Origin: an uncultured Prevotellaceae bacterium
GTDB taxonomy: Bacteria > Bacteroidota > Bacteroidia > Bacteroidales > Bacteroidaceae
DNA length: 53,224 nt
Assembly (NCBI GenBank): GCA_900318555.1
Contig: ONKX01000011.1
Coordinates: forward strand, 1-53,224
Direction of reading: 5' to 3'
Position 1 is the first letter of the stretch, and every line of letters begins with the position of its first letter. Below, in pieces: positions 7,478-16,134 of this stretch. The notes under the pieces were generated by a model that made no database searches, was not told the DNA's origin, and was given only the letters and a program-made list of their open reading frames with translations. The translations under genes and the position numbers were made by a program.

Positions 7478-9055
7478 TTAATACCAGCGGGGATCGCCAA
7501 CCTTCTTGTCTTTCACGTTGTCGTTGCCGATGGTAAAGTTACCGTTGGCAGCATCCTTGAATTGAGGATCGAGAACAGTACCTGCTGTGTCAAACCAAGA
7601 GATTGCAGCATCGGCAGTGGCACCAGCAGAAATCAGATTCTCAGTATTGAAATAAACGTTATTTTCAAGAGTGGGTTCCTGATCGGTCTTTGCCTGGTTA
7701 GCAAAGCCTCGCTTGTAGTTGGTTCCTACCATGATATTGTTGGTGAAGGTGATCTTATTGCCAGCGAAACGGATGTAGAAAACACGATAGTTTGCACCAG
7801 CGCTACCCACATTATAGAAGGTGTTGTGATCAACAATGACTACAGGGGTAGCCGTCACAGTTGAAGAAGCATCGTCCATACGGAATACATCGCGCTCCTT
7901 AGCACACTCGAAGATGGTATTGTTCTTAACATTGAACACATTGTAGCCACCCTTACGGCTATCGAAGAAGTCGCCACCCGAGCACTCGATGTTACTAATA
8001 ACGCAACCCTCGATTGTAATCTGCTTAACAAGGATAGCAACGTTCAGATAGAAGAATCCCTTCGTGTAGTTCATCACTTCAGAATTAGTAATCATCAGGT
8101 AATCCAGATTCTCAGAGCCAGTGAAGTTGAACGCCTGACCGCCATCGGTTCCTTTACCGTCTAATGTCACCTGATCGATAGCCAAATCAGCCTCTACCTC
8201 GAAACGTCCCTTGATGACAGGATGCTCATTCTGACGCAAGCCCTTGATAGAGAGTTTCTTGGTAATCTTAACTGAGCCTCCGAAATCAGCTTCTTCGGTT
8301 GAGATGCCATAGACACCTGGTTCCACAATAAGACGATAACCCTCTGGGGCATTTTTGATAGCTTCTCTAATATCAGAACCAGCCTTCACAAGGATGTCAG
8401 TATCAGCCAAATCGATACCAGTCTTGAACTTGATGACACCACGAGTTTTACCATTGGCACGAGACATCACAGCAGTATACTCTGTCTCGGGAGTCAGGCC
8501 AGTAATGGTGGCAGCTCCAGCTGCAATGTCAGCAGCAGTAATGTGATAGACGATGTTGCCAGGATTCAAGGTAATAATAGCTGCCTCTTCGCCAGCAGGC
8601 CAGCGGAGGGTAACAGAGGAGCCATTGATATCCTCTTCGGCTACGTTCTTGAATATCTGCTCAGCCTCGGTCTTGGCATAGGCACCACTCCACTTGGAGT
8701 CACGGCCAGGAGTGTCGTCGACAGCCTGAACGCGGAAAGAGTATTGCGTCTCGCCATCAAGACCTGTAATCAGTACGGGAACCTTATCAGGAGTCACAGA
8801 GAAGGTCTTTACTGGAGTACCGGCGAAAGTAAGGCTGTCGTTAGCGTAAACCTCCACATTATATTGTTTCACGCCTTCAGCGAGTTTCCATTTCAGTTCA
8901 ACATTGGTGCGGTTACGCACGTTTGCCTCGAAGCTGGTTGGTGAGAAGTTTCGGCTATAAGCAATCTCAGTGATTTCATCTCCGGGATCACTGCATGATG
9001 CAAGGGCAAGTGCTGCAAGCCCGAACACCATTGATTTCAAATATATCTTTTTCAT
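7478..9055 (-). CDS. Surface lipoprotein with fibronectin III-like and beta-helix (DUF4957/DUF5123-type) domains
   Basis: 525 residues. The signal MKKIYLKSMVFGLAALALASC ends in a lipobox cysteine (residue 21), followed by acidic residues that suit export to the surface. Residues about 35-215 hold two fibronectin-III-like repeats (VELKWKLAEGVKQYNVEVYA; SVTLRWPAG...ITGLTPETEYTAVM). From about 225 to the end there is a right-handed beta-helix, pectate-lyase-like in outline (REAIKNAPEGYRLIVEPGVY, VTLDGKGTDGG, repeated N-x-I/F turns). It ends in the motif KVGDPRWY typical of DUF5123 proteins. Such lipoproteins occur in Bacteroidetes pectin loci as glycan-binding proteins. I see no certain lyase active site. 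It follows susD by 19 bp as the third gene of the operon, the position usually taken by a surface glycan-binding protein. Confidence 0.85.
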   Translation of the reverse strand: MKKIYLKSMVFGLAALALASCSDPGDEITEIAYSRNFSPTSFEANVRNRTNVELKWKLAEGVKQYNVEVYANDSLTFAGTPVKTFSVTPDKVPVLITGLDGETQYSFRVQAVDDTPGRDSKWSGAYAKTEAEQIFKNVAEEDINGSSVTLRWPAGEEAAIITLNPGNIVYHITAADIAAGAATITGLTPETEYTAVMSRANGKTRGVIKFKTGIDLADTDILVKAGSDIREAIKNAPEGYRLIVEPGVYGISTEEADFGGSVKITKKLSIKGLRQNEHPVIKGRFEVEADLAIDQVTLDGKGTDGGQAFNFTGSENLDYLMITNSEVMNYTKGFFYLNVAILVKQITIEGCVISNIECSGGDFFDSRKGGYNVFNVKNNTIFECAKERDVFRMDDASSTVTATPVVIVDHNTFYNVGSAGANYRVFYIRFAGNKITFTNNIMVGTNYKRGFANQAKTDQEPTLENNVYFNTENLISAGATADAAISWFDTAGTVLDPQFKDAANGNFTIGNDNVKDKKVGDPRWY

Positions 9056-9074
9056 GTCTTAATCTTGTTTTTAA

Positions 9075-10883
9075 TTAGTCTGACAACTGTCCATAGTTAC
9101 CGTCATTGTTCAGCATGTTGTTGCTGGTATCGATGAAGTACTGCCAGATAGGCCACAGGCAGTTCATACTTGGAGTTTTGATATAGAGACCGTCGATGAT
9201 GTCATCTGTCAGTGTCGGCTTGTCGGCAGAACCGAACCAGTTCTTCGACTCCCATCCGTCAAGCGTATTGATGACTGTGTCATCGTCCTCACCCATATTC
9301 AGACCATAAACCTTAATATCGTTAGCATCCTCGGCTTTGTTGATGAAAACCTTGTCTGGGAGACCGGCATACTCGCCGGTACGCTTAGCCAAGCGTGTAA
9401 GCTTAGCCTTTGCCTCAGCCATCTTGGCGTCGATGTTACCCCAGCGTACGAGGTCAGCCTTACGGATAGCCTCACCGGCAAACTCCAGAGCGCGCTGATC
9501 ATAGATACCCTCGCGGAACGCCTGCTGAGAGGCAGTGTACTTAGCCTGAAGGGCAGCTACCTTTGCTGCAGGAAGCGCACGGTCGAGAACCGGCTTCATG
9601 TAGGTCCAAGCTGCCGATGTATTGCCCAGCTCGTTTTCTGCCTCTGCTGCCATCAAATAGACGTCAGCCATACGCATGTACTGCCAGTTGACACCATCAT
9701 CGTTGGTAGAGGTAACGATACGGTTCATCCACTCGTAACGGAGTTTGCCGAAACACATCTTGTTCAGACCGCTCAGCGTAACGTGAGACTTACCTGCTTC
9801 GAGTTCCTTGCTCCACTCGTAAGGCACAACGGTGATGTCACGACGAATATCCTCAGGATCATAGTCGTAATAGAGTGTGGATACAGCACGGTTTACACCG
9901 CCCTGTGCCTGCTGAGTGTACTGGTCCTTGGCATTGTGCTTCAAACCCCATGTGTAGAGCACACGTCCACGACCTGCAGAGAACGGAATCTCCCAGAGAC
10001 TCTCGCCGCCTGCCGTCACATCGTCCTGACAGAGTTTTACGAAGTTCTCTTTGAATGAACCCATCTTACTTGAGCCGTGAGTAATCACTTCTTCACACTC
10101 TTTCTTGACAATCTCGTACATCTTTGAAGGAGCCAGGTCTGGATCCTTTGAGAGACGATAACCGTCACCGCGAAGACCGTAACCACCAGCATAGAGAGCC
10201 AGACGTGCGCGCAGAGCCTTAACGAAATCCTTGTTTATACGCTCTGTGGTCTGGGTGATGGTGTTCTCATTAGCCCAGTAGCAGTAGTTCTCAGCCTCTT
10301 CGAGGTCAGCAAGGAGCTGCTTGTAGATCTTGTCGCGATTGGTACGCGGCAGGTACATCGTTTCAGCAGTAACGTGTTCAAAGCGTGCAGGGACATCGCC
10401 CCAAGCTTTCAACAAGTCGTTATAAATGACAGCACGGAGTGTAAGAACTTCACCAAGCAGATGACGCATGTCAGCATCTTTCTCATAGTTGCCATATTGG
10501 CGAATACCAGAAATAGCCAGATTAGCGCGCTCGATACCCTCAAAGAATTTTGCGTAGGCATTGTTTGTGGTGTTCATCTGACCATTTGCAGCCTCTGTAC
10601 TATAGTTCCACAAGCTCTGCTTGTCAGACTTAAGGTCTGCAAAGGATGGAGCGTTACCCCACTCAACATCGCTGTTTACACCATAGTAAGGCAGGAAACG
10701 TCCACGGTAAGAGTTCGTCTCACCGAAAGACTGATGAATGCCCATTACCTCAGCTTCTGCCAAAGAATATTTAGCAAAGAGAGAAGACTCGTCAAGAGAG
10801 GATACCGATGGGGCATCCATATCGCAAGAGGCCAGGCCTACCAGCGACAGTGACAATATAGATAATTTGATATAGTTCTTCAT
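9075..10883 (-). CDS. SusD/RagB-family nutrient-binding lipoprotein
   Basis: About 602 residues from ATG 10883. The upstream ATG at 10901 is disfavoured, because AAGGAGG lies 8-9 bp before 10883, an unusually clear Shine-Dalgarno sequence for this group. The lipoprotein signal is MKNYIKLSILSLSLVGLASC. The N-terminal SusD helices (tetratricopeptide-like) include RANLAISGIRQYG and LRAVIYNDLLKAWGDVPARF. The C-terminal half has the RagB pattern MRMADVYLMAAEAENELGN and REGIYDQRALEFAGEAIRKADLVRWG. It forms the extracellular lid over the SusC pore and binds oligosaccharide before import. It starts 19 bp after susC ends, the standard paired arrangement. The ligand cannot be read from the sequence. 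Neighbouring enzymes suggest xylan or pectin fragments. Confidence 0.95.
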   Translation of the reverse strand: MKNYIKLSILSLSLVGLASCDMDAPSVSSLDESSLFAKYSLAEAEVMGIHQSFGETNSYRGRFLPYYGVNSDVEWGNAPSFADLKSDKQSLWNYSTEAANGQMNTTNNAYAKFFEGIERANLAISGIRQYGNYEKDADMRHLLGEVLTLRAVIYNDLLKAWGDVPARFEHVTAETMYLPRTNRDKIYKQLLADLEEAENYCYWANENTITQTTERINKDFVKALRARLALYAGGYGLRGDGYRLSKDPDLAPSKMYEIVKKECEEVITHGSSKMGSFKENFVKLCQDDVTAGGESLWEIPFSAGRGRVLYTWGLKHNAKDQYTQQAQGGVNRAVSTLYYDYDPEDIRRDITVVPYEWSKELEAGKSHVTLSGLNKMCFGKLRYEWMNRIVTSTNDDGVNWQYMRMADVYLMAAEAENELGNTSAAWTYMKPVLDRALPAAKVAALQAKYTASQQAFREGIYDQRALEFAGEAIRKADLVRWGNIDAKMAEAKAKLTRLAKRTGEYAGLPDKVFINKAEDANDIKVYGLNMGEDDDTVINTLDGWESKNWFGSADKPTLTDDIIDGLYIKTPSMNCLWPIWQYFIDTSNNMLNNDGNYGQLSD

Positions 10884-10902
10884 TTTATAATCCTCCTTCA
10901 TT

Positions 10903-13900
10903 TTAGAAATTCAAATTCAAACCAACAACAAACTGGCGGCTACGTGGATAACCCGAGTGGTCAACACTGGGTGTGAGGGCCGTCTTGCGGTAGCAGTCTG
11001 ACTCAGGATCGAAACCGCTGTATTTTGTAATTGTGAATACATTGTAAGCTGTTACATAGAAACGAAGGCTGCTGATGCCGGCACGCTTTACCAGACTTGC
11101 AGGAATCGTATAACCCAACGACAGAGTGTTCAGGCGCAGGAATGAAGCATTCTCGAGAGCCCAATCGGTAAGAACCATCTTGCTCATGTATGGCGACCAC
11201 ATGCTGGTGTTGGCATTGAGTTCGGCCAGACGTGTGGGATCGTTAGACAGCAAACCTGTTTCTGGATCGAGGTTTGTCCAGCGTGCGCCAGCAGCCATCT
11301 CTGTAGACATACTACGATACTGATACTTAGACGTTGAAGTATATTCAATCTTGTTAGCATTGTAGACCTTATTACCAAGGCTGTAGTTGAATGCTGCACT
11401 CAGGTCGAAACCATAAGCGTGGCCAGAGAGTGTGAATCCTCCGAATGCCGTTGGATTAACGTCACCCAGTACTTCTACGTCTTTCTCATAAGTTACAGAA
11501 CCGTCACCATCAAGGTCTTTCAATTTGAGAGAACCAGGACGAACTGTTCCGATTACAGACGATGCGTCAGCAACACCTTCCTTCAAGATCCAGCCCTTCT
11601 TCTCGTCATAGCCCTGGAAGTCGCTCACCTCGTAGCGGCCGTTGCCGTCAAGACGGTAACCCATTACCTGTCCGAGAGGATCGCCTACAGAAATCCAGTA
11701 GTCGTTACCAATCTCAGTAGATGCCCAGTTGGTGTTCCAGCCGAAGTCATTCATTATGCCGAGGTCCTTGACCTTATTCTTATTAAGACCGATGTTACCG
11801 CTGAAATCGATACCCCAGTCCTTCTTGTTTACAACATGCCATGTGAAGCTGAACTCAAGACCCTTGTTCTCGGTCTCACCCATGTTACGATACTGGTTGT
11901 CATAACCTGTACCTCCCGTGGGGAAGAGAATTAGCAAGTCCTTTGTGGTGTTCAGGTAAGCCTCAATGGTACCGTTCAACTTACCACCGAAGAGTGTGAA
12001 GTCGAGACCGATGTTACGGGTAATGGTGGTCTCCCACTTCAAGTCGGGGTTAGACATGACCTTTGAAGGTGCCCAGTATGAGTTTATACCGTTAATCCAA
12101 GAGGTTGCACTTGGGCTGAACTCCTGTGTAAGCTGACCGACAGGGATATTGTTGTTACCTGCTGTACCATAGCTCAGACGGAGCTTCAAGTCGTCGAGCC
12201 AGCTCTCTGTGCCAGCCATGAACGGCTCTGAAGAGATACGCCATGCGATAGCTGCTGATGGGAAGTAACCCCAGCGGTTTTCCTTGGAGAACTTAGAACT
12301 ACCATCAGCACGGAATGTAACGCTGAGCAGGTAACGGTCCTTGTAATTATAGTTCAGACGACCGAAGAATGACAGCAGTTTGTCGTCAGCGCTGTATTTA
12401 TCGTCAATAGAGAATGGGGTACCCTGAGAGGTAAGTTTCCATGCCGTCTCAGAATCGAAGTCCGTCGGGAATCCGTGTACCTCGTCGGTATTTACACGCC
12501 TCTTGGTGATGATATACTCATGACCCACCATCATGTTCAGACTATGATCCTCGCTGTTTAGAATCTTCTTGAAGTCATAATTGATAGTGTTTGTATTGCG
12601 GAAACGATGACGGTTTGTAGATACCAGGCGGATAGCCGGCATGTTCTGATTGTCAACTGCAGGGACGTTCTTAATATAATAGGTGGTAAGACCCCAGTAG
12701 CGCTGGTCGTAGTCGTTGTAGTCATCGTAGCCGAACTCAGTGCGGAGCTTCAGGTCCTTGTAGACCTCCCAACCGAAGGCTCCTGCAATGTTCAGGTTCT
12801 TACGTTCCTTCTTCTGGTCGTTGTCCCACTGTGCCTGGATGGGGTTGTAGAGGTTACCCAGATCGTCGTCGGCAGCACCGGCTGACGGGTCGAGGTTCTT
12901 GATGGGGAACGGAGAGTAAATCACTGCGTAACGCAGACGACGGTCAGAGTCATAGACACCTGTTGCATCCTGAGCACCACCGCCGTTTATGTTCGTCTTG
13001 GCATAGCGGGCCTGGAAATCCAAAGTCGTAGTCTTTGAAGGCTTGGTATTCAACTTCAGCGAGAAGTTGTCACGCTTGTAACTTGAACCTATCTGGATAG
13101 CCTTGTCGTTCATGTGTGCATAGCTAAATGCATACTTGATATTCTCGGTACCGCCATTGATATTGATGTTGTGGTTGAACGTGTGACCTGTGCGACCGTA
13201 AACAAGATCCTGCCAGTCGTTGGTCGGGATGTTGTCATACATGTCGAGGTCTTCATAGTTGCCGAAAAAGTCGGTATAAGAAGAAATCTTACTGGGATCG
13301 TTGTTGTTCTTCAGGAGAGCAAGCTCATACTGCCATGTAGCATAGTCTCTTGCACTAAGTACATCCTGCTTCTTGGCAATCTTTTTCCAGCTGTAATAAG
13401 CATTGTAGCTCACCTTTGTCTTGCCTTCCTTACCGCTCTTGGTAGTCACCAAGATAACACCGTTAGCACCACGGCTACCATAGATGGCGGTCGAAGAAGC
13501 GTCCTTCAACACGGTGATGTCCTCAATGTCATTGGAAGGAATGTCACTGATACTCTCAACGGGGAAACCATCGACAATGTACAGCGGCTCGTTCGACTGG
13601 GTGATAGAACCACCGCCACGCACACGAATCTTAACTTCAGCATCAGGAGAACCTTCAGTTGTTGTAACTTGCACACCAACCATCTTACCCGTCAGGGCCT
13701 CAGAAGCGTTGGCAACAGGTACTGCCTGCAGGGCATCGCTACCTACCGTGGCCACAGAACCGGTGAGGTCCTTCCTCTTTACTGATCCGTAACCAATGAC
13801 AACCACCTCTTCCAGCGAAGCATTGTCATCCTGCAACACGATTTTCAGGTTAGCGCCAGTAGCTGTAACCTCCTGCGTGACCATTCCAATGTAGGAAATC

Positions 13901-14127
13901 ACGATGGTCTTCGAACTTTGGAGCTTCAAGGTGAAGTTACCGTCGAAGTCGGTGACTGCTGCATTTTTGGCATTACCTTTCTCAACTACGGTTGCGCCGA
14001 TAACGGGTTCACCCGTCGCGTCCGTAACCGTACCCTTAGCGGTTGTCTGGGCCATAGCCTGACCACACACCAAGAGCAGACACAATAAAAGTGTCGTTCG
14101 GAAAATACTCTTAATCTTAACAGACAT
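10903..14127 (-). CDS. SusC/RagA-family TonB-dependent outer-membrane transporter
   Basis: 1074 residues from ATG 14127. The longer open frame to 14238 lacks support, because the promoter box lies at 14168-14175. The signal peptide is MSVKIKSIFRTTLLLCLLLV...AMA. A carboxypeptidase-regulatory-like domain follows (AKGTVTDATGEPVIGATVVE...DGNFTLKL, about 30-105). Next come the SusC linker LEEVVVIGYGSVKRKDLTGS (about 117-136), the plug (VDGFPVESISDIPSNDIEDI) and a 22-strand barrel. It ends RQFVVGLNLNF with the usual terminal phenylalanine. It imports oligosaccharides into the periplasm using TonB energy, with the SusD partner downstream. It is first in a three-gene operon. A palindrome at 14220-14231 lies 45 bp upstream of its promoter box and may be the operator. 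Confidence 0.96.
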   Translation of the reverse strand: MSVKIKSIFRTTLLLCLLLVCGQAMAQTTAKGTVTDATGEPVIGATVVEKGNAKNAAVTDFDGNFTLKLQSSKTIVISYIGMVTQEVTATGANLKIVLQDDNASLEEVVVIGYGSVKRKDLTGSVATVGSDALQAVPVANASEALTGKMVGVQVTTTEGSPDAEVKIRVRGGGSITQSNEPLYIVDGFPVESISDIPSNDIEDITVLKDASSTAIYGSRGANGVILVTTKSGKEGKTKVSYNAYYSWKKIAKKQDVLSARDYATWQYELALLKNNNDPSKISSYTDFFGNYEDLDMYDNIPTNDWQDLVYGRTGHTFNHNININGGTENIKYAFSYAHMNDKAIQIGSSYKRDNFSLKLNTKPSKTTTLDFQARYAKTNINGGGAQDATGVYDSDRRLRYAVIYSPFPIKNLDPSAGAADDDLGNLYNPIQAQWDNDQKKERKNLNIAGAFGWEVYKDLKLRTEFGYDDYNDYDQRYWGLTTYYIKNVPAVDNQNMPAIRLVSTNRHRFRNTNTINYDFKKILNSEDHSLNMMVGHEYIITKRRVNTDEVHGFPTDFDSETAWKLTSQGTPFSIDDKYSADDKLLSFFGRLNYNYKDRYLLSVTFRADGSSKFSKENRWGYFPSAAIAWRISSEPFMAGTESWLDDLKLRLSYGTAGNNNIPVGQLTQEFSPSATSWINGINSYWAPSKVMSNPDLKWETTITRNIGLDFTLFGGKLNGTIEAYLNTTKDLLILFPTGGTGYDNQYRNMGETENKGLEFSFTWHVVNKKDWGIDFSGNIGLNKNKVKDLGIMNDFGWNTNWASTEIGNDYWISVGDPLGQVMGYRLDGNGRYEVSDFQGYDEKKGWILKEGVADASSVIGTVRPGSLKLKDLDGDGSVTYEKDVEVLGDVNPTAFGGFTLSGHAYGFDLSAAFNYSLGNKVYNANKIEYTSTSKYQYRSMSTEMAAGARWTNLDPETGLLSNDPTRLAELNANTSMWSPYMSKMVLTDWALENASFLRLNTLSLGYTIPASLVKRAGISSLRFYVTAYNVFTITKYSGFDPESDCYRKTALTPSVDHSGYPRSRQFVVGLNLNF

Positions 14128-14167
14128 AATTAGTAGTTTAAAAATTAATAAAAATATTATCTGGGTG

Positions 14168-14199
14168 CAAAGATACACAAAAAAAATGTAATACAACAA
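14168..14199 (-). promoter_or_regulatory. Promoter of the susC operon
   Basis: TATCTTTG reads on the minus strand at 14175-14168. Two TTG triplets at 14199-14197 and 14196-14194 give spacers of 21 or 18 bp. The leader is about 35 nt. Confidence 0.75.
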
Positions 14200-14219
14200 T
14201 TTTTCGTTAATAAATGTCA

Positions 14220-14236
14220 GTAAACGTTTACGTGTC
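14220..14236. promoter_or_regulatory. Palindromic candidate operator between divergent susC and GH43 genes
   Basis: GTAAACGTTTAC is a perfect 12-bp palindrome, extended rightward to GTAAACGTTTACGTGTC. It lies 45 bp upstream of the susC box and about 70 bp upstream of the GH43 box. The 12-mer CGTTTACGTGTC recurs at 19936-19947 upstream of the CE8 gene. A LacI-type or AraC-type regulator (for example from a hybrid two-component system) would suit such a site. No regulator gene is in the window. Confidence 0.55.
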
Positions 14237-14301
14237 AATTTGACAATTTTATTTCTTGGAAAATGTTGGGTATAATATACCTGTTTTTAAAAATAAATGT
14301 G

Positions 14302-14309
14302 TAACTTTG
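14302..14309 (+). promoter_or_regulatory. Minus-7 box of the GH43 gene
   Basis: TAACTTTG followed by CAG matches the Bacteroidetes minus-7 element. The minus-33 element is weak, with only a T-run near 14283. The start site implied near 14316 rules out the in-frame ATG at 14256. Confidence 0.65.
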
Positions 14310-14339
14310 CAGCGAAAAAGCAAAACTACAAACGACAAA

Positions 14340-16055
14340 ATGATGAGAAAACTAATCTGTACCCTTTTGACTGTGTTGCCCATGACAATGATGGGCCATT
14401 GCGTGCCACACTCCTACCTTCAGGTGGGAGAATATCGTTCACAAGTATGGAGCCCCGACAATGGCGACGGCACCTATACCAACCCCGTAATCAATGCTGA
14501 CTACTCTGACCCTGATGTCTGCGTAGGCCCCAGCGGTGAGGACTACTACATGACGGCGTCGTCGTTTCAGTGTACGCCCGGACTGCCCATCCTCCACTCG
14601 AAGGACTTGGTGAACTGGGAGATTGTGGGCTATGCACTTGACAGGCTCTACGAGGGTGACGACAAACTAATTGAGCACTTCAATACTCCTCAGCATGGCG
14701 CTGGTGTGTGGGCACCGAGCATCCGTTACCACAACGGCTGGTACTACATCTATTGGGGCGACCCCGACTTCGGTGTATACATGGTGAAGACGCAAAACCC
14801 TGCAGGCAAATGGGAGGCTCCCGTCTGCGTCATCAAAGGTCAGGGCTACATCGACACTACCCCACTCTGGGATGATGACGGCCGCTGCTACCTGGTAAAC
14901 GGCTGGGCTAACTCGAGAGCAAAATTTGCTTCCGTACTGACTGTCAGAGAGCTATCCGCCGACGGTACAAAGCCCATTGGTCAATCCGTCATCGTGTTCG
15001 ACGGCAACGGCACCGAGAACCGCACCTGCGAGGGTCCAAAATTCTACAAGCGTGACGGATGGTATTGGATTATGTGTCCTGCTGGTGGCGTGCCCGACGG
15101 GTTCCAGTTGGCTATGCGCTCAAAGTCGCCCTACGGTCCCTACGAACACAAGATTGTGCTCGCTCAGGGTAAGACCAACATCAACGGTCCTCACCAGGGC
15201 GCGTGGGTACATAATAAATATAATGAGGACTGGTTCATTCATTTCCAGGACAAAGAGGCCTACGGTCGCGTGGTACACCTCAATCCCGTCGACTGGTCGT
15301 CCGGCTGGCCTATCATGGGTCGTAAGGGCGAACCCGTCACCACCTACAAGAAGCCGAAAGCTTCGAGCACGGTGACAGTCAATCCCGCCGAGAGTGATGA
15401 GTTTGACAGTACGACTATCGGTAAGCAGTGGCAGTGGCAGGCCAACTACGACGAGAAATTCGGTGTACCTACTGCCTTCGGTACCATGCGTATCTATACG
15501 TATAAGATGTCTGATAATTGGAAAAACCTCTTCCTTGTGCCAAACATGCTGTTGCAGAAGACCCCTGCCGATGAGTTCACCGTTACCACCAAACTGCGTT
15601 TCACATCGAAGGCTGATGGACAGATGGGCGGTCTCATCATGATGGGTCTCGACTATCAGGCACTCGTCGTAAAGCGGGTAGGAAAAGAGTTCCAGCTCCT
15701 GCTGCTGACCTGCAAGGATGCCGACCGCGGCAAACCACAGGAAGAGCAGCTCATTGCCACGCTCAAACCCAGTGCTGAGGATAAGATTGACTACAAGCCC
15801 GGCATCCACGAGGACATCTACCTGCGACTGACGGTGACGAATGTGGAAGCTGGTGTGGCTCATGGCGGCAAACCCATCGTTCGTTTTGCCTATAGTCTGA
15901 ACAACAAGAAATGGACCGATTGCGGCAGCGGCTTCCAGATGCGCCAGGGCAAATGGATTGGTGCTAAGTTCGGCTTTGTCAGTATCGAGACCAACGCCAA
16001 GGCCGACCGCGGCTGGCTCGATGCCGACTGGATACACGTTGAGAAATGCAAGTAA
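14340..16055 (+). CDS. Secreted glycoside hydrolase family 43 (arabinofuranosidase/xylosidase type)
   Basis: About 571 residues from the ATG pair at 14340/14343, with the signal MMRKLICTLLTVLPMTMMG. The five-bladed propeller carries the GH43 triad: general base Asp in NADYSDPDV (about 55), pKa-tuning Asp in GYIDTTPLW (about 171) and general acid Glu in CEGPKFY (about 230). Residues about 350-571 form a concanavalin-like beta-sandwich of the beta-xylosidase C-terminal type (DEFDSTTIGKQWQWQANYDE, ending WLDADWIHVEKCK). This layout is that of GH43 enzymes releasing arabinose or xylose from arabinoxylan or pectin side chains; the exact substrate is not readable. It is divergent from susC and convergent with the CE8 gene, with a shared terminator. 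It probably acts in the periplasm or at the cell surface within this polysaccharide locus. Confidence 0.9.
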   Translation: MMRKLICTLLTVLPMTMMGHCVPHSYLQVGEYRSQVWSPDNGDGTYTNPVINADYSDPDVCVGPSGEDYYMTASSFQCTPGLPILHSKDLVNWEIVGYALDRLYEGDDKLIEHFNTPQHGAGVWAPSIRYHNGWYYIYWGDPDFGVYMVKTQNPAGKWEAPVCVIKGQGYIDTTPLWDDDGRCYLVNGWANSRAKFASVLTVRELSADGTKPIGQSVIVFDGNGTENRTCEGPKFYKRDGWYWIMCPAGGVPDGFQLAMRSKSPYGPYEHKIVLAQGKTNINGPHQGAWVHNKYNEDWFIHFQDKEAYGRVVHLNPVDWSSGWPIMGRKGEPVTTYKKPKASSTVTVNPAESDEFDSTTIGKQWQWQANYDEKFGVPTAFGTMRIYTYKMSDNWKNLFLVPNMLLQKTPADEFTVTTKLRFTSKADGQMGGLIMMGLDYQALVVKRVGKEFQLLLLTCKDADRGKPQEEQLIATLKPSAEDKIDYKPGIHEDIYLRLTVTNVEAGVAHGGKPIVRFAYSLNNKKWTDCGSGFQMRQGKWIGAKFGFVSIETNAKADRGWLDADWIHVEKCK

Positions 16056-16057
16056 AA

Positions 16058-16090
16058 AAAGAACGGAGGGCTAAAAACTCTCCGTTCTTT
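16058..16090. terminator. Bidirectional terminator between GH43 and CE8 genes
   Basis: AAAGAACGGAGGG (16058-16070) pairs with the stretch at 16078-16090 over 13 positions, including one G-T, with a loop of 7. T-runs are present for both directions. It lies just after the GH43 stop and 44 bp past the CE8 stop. Confidence 0.9.
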
Positions 16091-16134
16091 GTGATATGAG
16101 TAGTGTGATTACTCGAGCAAACTCAGTTCTTCTC

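Noticed and set aside
14128-14238. Extended N-terminus of the SusC protein from 14238
   Set aside because: The promoter box lies inside this stretch, and a normal signal peptide begins at 14127.
15120-16037. 305-codon frame opposite the GH43 gene
   Set aside because: It lies wholly within a gene with intact catalytic motifs and matches no family.
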